From Candidatus Peribacteria bacterium RIFCSPLOWO2_12_FULL_55_15 (GTDB taxonomy: Bacteria; Patescibacteriota; Gracilibacteria; Peribacterales; Peribacteraceae): DNA of 44,720 bases. The position numbers and the translations under genes were made by a program. The notes beneath the pieces are model-generated. The model saw only the letters and a list, made by a program, of their open reading frames with translations. It ran no database searches and was not told where the DNA came from. Position 1 is the stretch's first letter. Each line of letters starts with the position of its first letter. The stretch spans positions 1 to 44,720 of the forward strand of contig MFYG01000007.1 of assembly GCA_001789045.1 (NCBI GenBank). Reading direction: 5' to 3'. This document shows, piece after piece, positions 36,007 through 42,799 of the stretch.

Positions 36007-36933
36007 TTACGCGGGAACCCTGCACACTTCCTCAATGCGTTTGCAGATGGATGGAACCGTGAGCCCTGCACAGGCACGCAGGTATTCCTGTGACCCTGCA
36101 TACGTTGCAAAACCATCGGGTGCGGCACAAAGGAGATGCCGGACCGCCAACCCCTCCAAGGAGAGCGCCTCGGCCACGGCGCTTCCGAGCCCTCCGATCC
36201 GGCTGTGCTCCTCCAACGTGACGAGCAGAGGGGTCGCCGCCGCCGCCTTCCGCACCGCCTCCACATCAAGCGGCTTCACGGTATGCATACTGAGGACGGA
36301 AGCACGCACGAAACCTCCCTGCAGACGATCCGCAATCTCCAGAGCTCTCTCCAGCATCGTGCCGGAAGCGATGAGCGTGAGATCTTGCCCTGATCGCATC
36401 TCGATCGCCCGCCCGATCGTGAGCGAGAGAGGTTCCATGTGCAACGTCGGCTCCCCCGCCTTGCCAAGGCGCAGGTAGCAAGGACCATCCTGTTCCACGA
36501 TTGCATGGACAAGCGCTTCGGTCTCGAGCGGATCGCCGGGGCAGAGCACCTTCATGTTCGGCAAGCTCCTCATGACTGCAATGTCTTCCAGCGCATGATG
36601 CGTCGAACCCATGTGACCATAGCTGTATCCCCCGCCGACCCCAACGATACAGACCGGCAGGTTGTGGTAACAGACGTCATTGCGGATGTGCTCGAAACAA
36701 CGGAACGTCACAAAAGGGACGATGGAGTACACAAAGACCCTCCTGCCGCTGAGAGCAAGGCCCGCGGCGACCCCGACCATATTCTGTTCAGCGACTCCCG
36801 CGTTGAGATACTGGCGTCCAAGAGTGTCCCTGAACTCTTCAAAAACAGTGAAACCGAGATCGCCCGTGAGGAGCATGATGCGCGGGTCGCGCTTCGCGAT
36901 GGCCAGCAGTGTCTTCACGAATGTGGTTCGCAT
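36007..36933 (-). CDS. Transketolase, C-terminal (pyrimidine-binding plus C) subunit
   Basis: 308 residues, no N-terminal TPP-diphosphate domain. The catalytic Glu is in NAGVAEQNMVGVAAGLAL; the C-terminal domain has LLVTLEEHSRIGGLG. This is the second half of a split transketolase whose first half is the next gene (4 nt apart). Split pairs are common in archaea and in gene clusters for unusual sugars, alongside the SDR and GT genes here. Two-carbon transfer for a surface sugar or pentose metabolism are both possible. Confidence 0.9.
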   Translation of the reverse strand: MRTTFVKTLLAIAKRDPRIMLLTGDLGFTVFEEFRDTLGRQYLNAGVAEQNMVGVAAGLALSGRRVFVYSIVPFVTFRCFEHIRNDVCYHNLPVCIVGVGGGYSYGHMGSTHHALEDIAVMRSLPNMKVLCPGDPLETEALVHAIVEQDGPCYLRLGKAGEPTLHMEPLSLTIGRAIEMRSGQDLTLIASGTMLERALEIADRLQGGFVRASVLSMHTVKPLDVEAVRKAAAATPLLVTLEEHSRIGGLGSAVAEALSLEGLAVRHLLCAAPDGFATYAGSQEYLRACAGLTVPSICKRIEEVCRVPA

Positions 36934-36937
36934 GGGT

Positions 36938-37774
36938 TCAGCAAGAACGGAGTTCCGCCATCGCCTGCTTGTAATGCTCCTCCTGAGGAGTCCAGTAGTG
37001 CCAGCCGACGGCGTCTTCCATGAAGGAAACTCCTTTGCCTTTCACCGTGTGGGCAATGATCGCGTGAGGCCGGCTCCCCGCCAAAGACGTCGCCGCGAGA
37101 GAAGCCAGAATCTGCTCGTGATCGTGTCCGTCAATCTCCTGCACGTGCCACCCAAACGCCCGCCACTTGTCTGCGAACGGCTCAAGCTCCATGATCTCGC
37201 TCACCCGGCCGAAACTTTGGATCTTATTGTAATCGATGATGCAGGTGAGTCCGCCGAGCTTCCAATGACTGGCCGCCAGCATCGCTTCCCATGTCGACCC
37301 CTCGTCGCACTCCCCATCACTCACCATGACCACCGTCCGCGATGGACGCTCATCGAGCTTTGCGGCCAATGCCATGCCAACCCCGACGCCAAGCCCATGT
37401 CCAAGCGAGCCCGTGGACGCCTCGACGCCAGGGGTAAGCGTGGAACTGGGGTGTCCGGGAAAGCGGTTCCCGTCCTTTGTGCATGTCGCCAGGTCATCCT
37501 TCGGGAAGAATCCGCGCTCCGCAAGAACGGCGTAGAGCGCGGAGCAGCCATGGCCTTTGCTGAGAATGAACCGGTCTCTATCGGGATCATCCGGCTTCTC
37601 CGGCTTCAGGCGCAGGTGGTGGAAGTAGAGACAGACGAGGAGATCGATGACGGAAAACGCGGATCCGAGGTGTCCGCTCTTCGCACGATATGCGATGGTG
37701 AAGACGTCCTCACGCATCTGCCGACTCAGTGCGCGAAGCCCTTCCACTGCCTGTGCTGCAGGTATTCCTGCCAT
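36938..37774 (-). CDS. Transketolase, N-terminal (TPP-diphosphate-binding) subunit
   Basis: 278 residues with KSGHLGSAFSVIDLLVCLYF, SKGHGCSALYAVLAERG, GSLGHGLGVGVGMALAA and the TPP motif SDGECDEGSTWEAM ... IDYNKIQSFG. It forms an alpha2beta2 enzyme with the following gene. TACACT lies 8 nt before the ATG; the gene is divergent from the SDR gene. Confidence 0.93.
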   Translation of the reverse strand: MAGIPAAQAVEGLRALSRQMREDVFTIAYRAKSGHLGSAFSVIDLLVCLYFHHLRLKPEKPDDPDRDRFILSKGHGCSALYAVLAERGFFPKDDLATCTKDGNRFPGHPSSTLTPGVEASTGSLGHGLGVGVGMALAAKLDERPSRTVVMVSDGECDEGSTWEAMLAASHWKLGGLTCIIDYNKIQSFGRVSEIMELEPFADKWRAFGWHVQEIDGHDHEQILASLAATSLAGSRPHAIIAHTVKGKGVSFMEDAVGWHYWTPQEEHYKQAMAELRSC

Positions 37775-37782
37775 ACGAACCT

Positions 37783-37797
37783 AGTGTAGGATAAAAT
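37783..37797. promoter_or_regulatory. Divergent promoter core between transketolase and SDR genes
   Basis: Minus TACACT at 37783-37788 (8 nt before ATG 37774) and plus TAAAAT at 37792-37797 (7 nt before ATG 37805). The two start codons are only 30 bp apart, so both messages would be leaderless or nearly so. Confidence 0.55.
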
Positions 37798-37804
37798 CCC
37801 ACCC

Positions 37805-38542
37805 ATGAATATCTGCATTACGGGGGCATCGAAGGGCATTGGGAAAGCACTCTCGGAGCAGCTCATTGCACGAGGGCACACGGTCTGGGGGGTATCGCGC
37901 AGCGAGGATATCCTCCGGGGAATGTCCCAGACACTGCCGGCAACGCTGTGGAGGGCATCGGTTGTGGATGTGCTCGACGCCTCCGCCATCGCGCGCTGGG
38001 CTGACGACGTGGATCATACGAACTTTCAGCCCGATTGCATCGTCCTCAATGCCTCAGTTCAGCAGAATGATATCCTGGATACGTACGATCATCATGCCGG
38101 CGACGAGAATCTGCGCGTCAACCTTGGAGGGGCCCTCGCGTGCGTCGGGGCGTTCCAGCCGCTGTTCCACAAACGCGGCATTGGCCGGTTCGTCGCGATT
38201 GCCTCGACAGTGGCCCTCCGGCCATCCATGCGGTCCGCATCGTATGCCGCAAGCAAGGCAGGCATCGTCATGGCTTTTCGCACGCTCCGCCTGCGGTACG
38301 CCCCTGAGGGCATTCGTTTCTCGCTCGCGATCCTCGGACCCATCGCGACAGAGATGTGGGAAGGGAAGACGCACTGGCTGGTGCCGGCGCCAAAGAAGGC
38401 GGCGACGGCGCTCGCTTCCTTCATCACCTCGGGTGGGGAGACGCTCTACTACCCCTTCCTCTCCACGGCGATGCTGCGCTGCAGCCGCCGGCTCTCCGAT
38501 GGACTTTTCGCAGCCATCAGTGCAAAGATACTGAAGTCATGA
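37805..38542 (+). CDS. Short-chain dehydrogenase/reductase
   Basis: 245 residues. NAD(P)-binding TGASKGIG near residue 6-13, VLNASV at the NAG position, the Ser in VAIASTVAL, and YAASK (Tyr/Lys of the catalytic tetrad). The C-terminal part (ETLYYPFLSTAMLRCSRRLSD) may contact membranes. Substrate unknown; a nucleotide sugar or a lipid intermediate is plausible given the cluster. Overlaps the following GT2 by ATGA. Confidence 0.88.
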   Translation: MNICITGASKGIGKALSEQLIARGHTVWGVSRSEDILRGMSQTLPATLWRASVVDVLDASAIARWADDVDHTNFQPDCIVLNASVQQNDILDTYDHHAGDENLRVNLGGALACVGAFQPLFHKRGIGRFVAIASTVALRPSMRSASYAASKAGIVMAFRTLRLRYAPEGIRFSLAILGPIATEMWEGKTHWLVPAPKKAATALASFITSGGETLYYPFLSTAMLRCSRRLSDGLFAAISAKILKS

Positions 38543-39492
38543 TCCACCTCACGCAGAAGACGCTGTCGGCTGTCGTGGCGTGCTACCGGGACGAGGGGAA
38601 CATCCAGGCTCTCTACCGGCGCCTGACACAGACCCTTCAGTCCCTTACGCCGCACTACGAAATCATCTATGTGAACGATGCAAGTCCCGACGGCTCCGAG
38701 GGCATTCTCCGGGCCATCGCCGCAGCCGACCCCCGGCTCACCGTCATGAACCAGTCCAGGAACTTTGGCGCACAGGCCGCATTCACCGCCGGCATGGTGC
38801 AGGCCATGGGCGATGCGGTCATTCTCCTCGATGGCGACCTGCAGGATCCGCCCGAACTCATCGCCGCCTTCGTTAAAAAGTGGCAGGAGGGATACGACGT
38901 CGTCTACGGAATCCGACGGCGGCGTGAGCGCAGCATGGGGAAATGCAATATGTGGCTCTACCACCAGTTCTACCGTCTGTTCCATCGCCTCTCGTACGTG
39001 TCCATGCCCCTGGACGCCGGAGAATTCTCCCTCATGGACCGCAGAGTCGTGGAGCGGATCAACGCATTGCCGGAACGGGACCGCCTCCTTCGCGGCCTCC
39101 GTGCCTGGGTGGGATTCCGGCAGACAGGCGTCGAGTACGTTCGGCCCGAACGGTACGCGGGCCCCTCGACGAACAGCTTTTTCCGGAACCTGCAATGGGC
39201 CAAAAAGGCTATTTTCTCCTTTTCCTACGTTCCACTGGAATGGGTCTCGCTCCTTGCCGGATGCTCTGTGCTCCTCTCCTGCATCGGCATACTCTTCTAC
39301 TTCATCACCTTCTTCTACTATCCGGATGTGCCCCGCGGCCTCACCACCATTTTTATTCTCGCGCTCTTCCTCGGCAGCATACAACTTTTCTGCATGAGCA
39401 TTATCGCCGAATACGTGGGACGCATCTTCGAGGAGACGAAGCAGCGCCCACGGTACATCACCCGGGAAATCCTGAATGATCACCGCGCATGA
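38539..39492 (+). CDS. GT2 polyprenyl-phosphate glycosyltransferase (GtrB/DPM-like) with two membrane helices
   Basis: 317 residues. VVACYRDEGNIQALY, IIYVNDASPDGSE, LDGDLQDPPELI (DxD), then YVRPERYAGPSTN and two C-terminal helices (EWVSLLAGCSVLLSCIGILFY and TIFILALFLGSIQLFCMSII). This is the layout of GtrB/ArnC-type enzymes that load a sugar on undecaprenyl phosphate for flipping and use by GT-C transferases such as the two in this cluster. The ATG overlaps the SDR stop (translational coupling). Confidence 0.93.
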   Translation: MIHLTQKTLSAVVACYRDEGNIQALYRRLTQTLQSLTPHYEIIYVNDASPDGSEGILRAIAAADPRLTVMNQSRNFGAQAAFTAGMVQAMGDAVILLDGDLQDPPELIAAFVKKWQEGYDVVYGIRRRRERSMGKCNMWLYHQFYRLFHRLSYVSMPLDAGEFSLMDRRVVERINALPERDRLLRGLRAWVGFRQTGVEYVRPERYAGPSTNSFFRNLQWAKKAIFSFSYVPLEWVSLLAGCSVLLSCIGILFYFITFFYYPDVPRGLTTIFILALFLGSIQLFCMSIIAEYVGRIFEETKQRPRYITREILNDHRA

Positions 39493-39506
39493 GAGGCTGA
39501 TTTCTT

Positions 39507-41336
39507 CTACACTCCTTGGAAGAACAGCACGGTGAGAAAGACGCCACTCAGGAGGACGAAGACTCCGAGGCAGGCAAGGCCATACTTTCGTAGGGAGAAT
39601 GGGAGGCCGTCGATGCCCCGCACAATGTAGTAACTCATGGGCACCGTGAGCACGGTCGCGTAGCGGAAGTCTTGGAGAGGCGAGAATGAAATCACTGCGC
39701 GCAGGCCAAGTTGTGCTCCTAACAGCAGACTAATTGTCAGGGAAAGTGGTATCATTGTGTACAGTCGTTTATACATGTCCTGCAGCAGCCCCCAGAATAA
39801 GCAGAGGAGCATGCCTTCCGCAAAGAGAACGATGAGCGAGGTAAGCGGCCGCAAGGTCTGGCCAAAATTAAATTCTCCGAAGAGCGATGAGCGGAAAAAG
39901 TAATCCCAGAAAAATTGCCGGCCGGCTGCGTCTTCCCAGGGGCTATTGAACGGAATTTGCAGATTCCGGATAGGATGGAAGGCAATGAAATTCAGCGGCT
40001 GGTTCTGCAAGAGGAGCCCTGAATGGGTACCCGCCACATTGCCGATGATGGATGCCGAGTGATTGGTTTCGAGAGCGCGCACCACGATGTACCACCCCAC
40101 CATGCCGACGAGGATGAGGCAGGACAACGCCGATAACCGTATTTTCGCTTTCCATGGAACTTTCCGCTTCAGAAACATGCAGCCATACGCAATGGGCAGG
40201 AAGAGATAGGCATTGTTTTTCGTGAGGAGAGCAAGACCCATAATCACCGTCAGGACGTACCAATCTTGCAGGCGACCCCTGCGCCACCACCGGATGAGGA
40301 TGGCGAGGAAGAGGTAGGAAAGAAATTGCATCAACGGATCGTTGCTGATGCGGGCAGCGGTATAGATGAGGCCGGGATAGACGGCAAGAATGCCACCCGC
40401 CATGAGTACCTTTCCCTCATCTTCCGGATGCCGGAAGAGCATCGCGAAAATCCAGAGCCCGATACCGAATGACGCGGTGGAGAACAACAGCGACCACTGC
40501 TGGACACTGAACATGAGCTCATCGAACGTCCATCCGAGAATACCGTTGAGCTTGACCCAGAACGCCATGAAAAAGTAGTAGAGCGGCGGCTGGTAGTATT
40601 CCCACCCCGTGATCGCGGGCGGAATGCTCAGGTGATCAACCACATAGCGGATGTAATCGATGTGCGCATCCGTATCATGGCCGCGGAGAATATAGGGAGT
40701 TGTGAAGACATAGAGCATCCGCAGCACTGTCCCGCCGTAGCACACGAGACCCAGCCGTGTATAGGGCCGCAGGAGAGGTACGAAGCGGAAGACAGAACGA
40801 AGGAAAAATCCGAGAGACAGTACGAGAGCAAGAATGCTGCTGAGATAGAGAGGATCCGTCCGCGACGGAGCCATAATCAGGCCGCCGAATCCTCCATGAT
40901 CCTCGATGACAACGCGGATATCGTTGCGTCCGGAATGGAGCAAGGATCCCAGAGGAACCTTCTTTGCAGGATTATGAAAACATGCGCCAAGTTCGGAGCT
41001 TTTGACTATCTGCCCGTTCACACTCACTTCCTTCAAGCAATCGTCTGGCTTGAGAAAGTAGGTTTTTGGGAAAATCGCGAGGACGTCCATCTGGAAATCC
41101 ATCGTGATGTTTGATCCCTCTGACTTCACAAGGAGCGGCAGCGTGTGAGCAGTGTGCAATTCCTTTCCCTCAAATTGGTACCGAACATTGCCGATCACAG
41201 GCATGATCAGGACGTGAAAACCGAATGCCAACAGCACACTCGCTCCCCACGCAAGCACTGTGAGCCAATCATTCCACTCCCATACACAGAGAGCGCGTCC
41301 AGCAACCGCGTCGGTCGCCCTGTGTTTGTCGTGCAT
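39507..41336 (-). CDS. GT-C family membrane glycosyltransferase (ArnT/PMT_2-like)
   Basis: 609 residues, about 11-12 membrane helices. The first large loop (residues ~45-160) is extracytoplasmic and uncharacteristic, with a jelly-roll-like look (GKELHTAHTLPLLVKSEGSN). HDTDAHIDYIRYV (~residue 219) is the GT-C Asp motif, followed by EYYQPPLYYFFMAFWV. Acceptor unknown. It is convergent with the GT2 gene (14 nt) and divergent from glyS; TACTCT lies 7 nt before the ATG. Confidence 0.82.
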   Translation of the reverse strand: MHDKHRATDAVAGRALCVWEWNDWLTVLAWGASVLLAFGFHVLIMPVIGNVRYQFEGKELHTAHTLPLLVKSEGSNITMDFQMDVLAIFPKTYFLKPDDCLKEVSVNGQIVKSSELGACFHNPAKKVPLGSLLHSGRNDIRVVIEDHGGFGGLIMAPSRTDPLYLSSILALVLSLGFFLRSVFRFVPLLRPYTRLGLVCYGGTVLRMLYVFTTPYILRGHDTDAHIDYIRYVVDHLSIPPAITGWEYYQPPLYYFFMAFWVKLNGILGWTFDELMFSVQQWSLLFSTASFGIGLWIFAMLFRHPEDEGKVLMAGGILAVYPGLIYTAARISNDPLMQFLSYLFLAILIRWWRRGRLQDWYVLTVIMGLALLTKNNAYLFLPIAYGCMFLKRKVPWKAKIRLSALSCLILVGMVGWYIVVRALETNHSASIIGNVAGTHSGLLLQNQPLNFIAFHPIRNLQIPFNSPWEDAAGRQFFWDYFFRSSLFGEFNFGQTLRPLTSLIVLFAEGMLLCLFWGLLQDMYKRLYTMIPLSLTISLLLGAQLGLRAVISFSPLQDFRYATVLTVPMSYYIVRGIDGLPFSLRKYGLACLGVFVLLSGVFLTVLFFQGV

Positions 41337-41398
41337 GGGAGCCAGAGTAACGTTTGTGGGTTCGTTCTCGCAAGAAGGTATGGTACGTTTATCGAGCC

Positions 41399-42799
41399 AT
41401 GCCCGCCTCCTCCCTCGACCAACTCGTTTCCCTCTGCAAACGCCGGGGGTTCATCTTCCCCGGAAGCGACATCTACGGCGGTCTCGCGAACACGTGGGAC
41501 TACGGCCCACTGGGGGTGGAGCTCAAGAACCGCCTCAAGCGCCACTGGTGGGACACGTTCGTTCGGAGGCGCGAGAACATGTGGGGACTTGATGCATCGA
41601 TTCTCATGAATCGGAAGGTCTGGGAGGCCAGCGGTCATGTGACGAGCTTCGCCGATCCGCTCGTTGAGTGTAAGTCCTGCCACCAACGCTTCCGCGGAGA
41701 TCACCTCCTCGAAGAAAAAATCGGTGCAGAGGCTGCGGCTGTGCTCACAATCGACCAACTCCAACCGATGTTGATCGCAGAGAAGATCCCCTGTCCCGCT
41801 TGCGGGAAACTCCAGTGGGTGGAGGCGAAGAAGTTCAATATGATGTTCAAAACCCATCAGGGCGTGATTGAGGAAGAGGGATCGCTCGTGTACCTCCGCC
41901 CAGAGACCGCCCAGGGCATCTTCGTAAACTTCAAGAATGTTCTCAATACGATGCGGCCGCGGCTCCCCTTCGGGATCGCGCAGATCGGGAAAGCATTCCG
42001 CAACGAAATCACGCCGGGGAACTTCACGTTCCGGACGCGGGAATTCGAGCAGATGGAAATTGAGTATTTTTGCGAAGAAAATGGATGGGAGAAAGCATTT
42101 ACGCTATGGCAAGATCTCATTTGGCAGTGGTACATAGACCTTGGGATTGCGAAGGAACGTCTGCGCGTCCGCGAGCATTCGCAAGACGAACTCAGCCACT
42201 ACAGTCGACGCACGATTGACATTGAGTACAAATTCCCGTGGGGTTGGGGGGAGCTCTTCGGTCTCGCGTACCGGACGGATTTCGATCTCCAACAACATCA
42301 GAAATTCAGCGGTGAAGAGCTCCTTTTCACCGACCCCGATGATCCGAAAAAGAAATTTATTCCGCACGTTATCGAACCCTCTTTTGGCTGCGACCGAACG
42401 GTGCTCACGCTGCTCCTCGAAGCCTACACGGAAGATATGGTTGCGGACGCCACGCGCACCGTCCTCCGTCTCCCCCAAATCCTCGCGCCGATTGACGTCG
42501 CTGTACTCCCATTAAGCAAGAAGGAAAACCTCATTGCAAAGGCAAAAGAACTGTATAAAAAAATTGTTCAAGAAACGAACCTCACGGTCGACTTCGATGT
42601 GACTGGAAGCATCGGAAAACGTTACCGGCGCCAGGATGAAATCGGCACCCCGCAATGCATCACGGTCGATTTCGGTACACTCGGTGAGGACGCCACGCAG
42701 GGAGGGAAGGATACGGTGACAATGCGCGATAGAGACTCACTAAAGCAAAAACGTCTACCGATAAACCAGACCATCGAAGCACTGTCATTCCGAGCGTAA
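41399..42799 (+). CDS. glyS: Glycyl-tRNA synthetase (single-chain alpha2 type)
   Basis: 466 residues. LVSLCKRRGFIFPGSDIYGG and NTWDYGPLGVELKNRLKRHWW are the diagnostic start; CKSCHQRF and CPACGKLQWV form a Cys4 zinc site; YLRPETAQGIFVNFKNVL is motif 2, and EPSFGCDRTVLTLLLEAY motif 3. An anticodon-binding domain follows (IDVAVLPLSKKENL). The stop lies in a palindromic repeat B remnant (SFRA-stop), and the last 15 bp overlap the convergent surface-protein gene. The upstream in-frame extension to 41354 has no homology. Confidence 0.97.
   Translation: MPASSLDQLVSLCKRRGFIFPGSDIYGGLANTWDYGPLGVELKNRLKRHWWDTFVRRRENMWGLDASILMNRKVWEASGHVTSFADPLVECKSCHQRFRGDHLLEEKIGAEAAAVLTIDQLQPMLIAEKIPCPACGKLQWVEAKKFNMMFKTHQGVIEEEGSLVYLRPETAQGIFVNFKNVLNTMRPRLPFGIAQIGKAFRNEITPGNFTFRTREFEQMEIEYFCEENGWEKAFTLWQDLIWQWYIDLGIAKERLRVREHSQDELSHYSRRTIDIEYKFPWGWGELFGLAYRTDFDLQQHQKFSGEELLFTDPDDPKKKFIPHVIEPSFGCDRTVLTLLLEAYTEDMVADATRTVLRLPQILAPIDVAVLPLSKKENLIAKAKELYKKIVQETNLTVDFDVTGSIGKRYRRQDEIGTPQCITVDFGTLGEDATQGGKDTVTMRDRDSLKQKRLPINQTIEALSFRA
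42783..42796 (+). repeat. Palindromic repeat B remnant at a convergent gene junction
   Basis: TGTCATTCCGAGCG matches the left arm and core of repeat B. It encodes SFRA-stop of glyS on one strand and RSE-stop of the surface protein on the other. Confidence 0.75.

Noticed and set aside
39507-41336. O-antigen ligase or polymerase
   Set aside because: The HDTDAH and EYYQPPLYY motifs and helix layout fit GT-C glycosyltransferases better.
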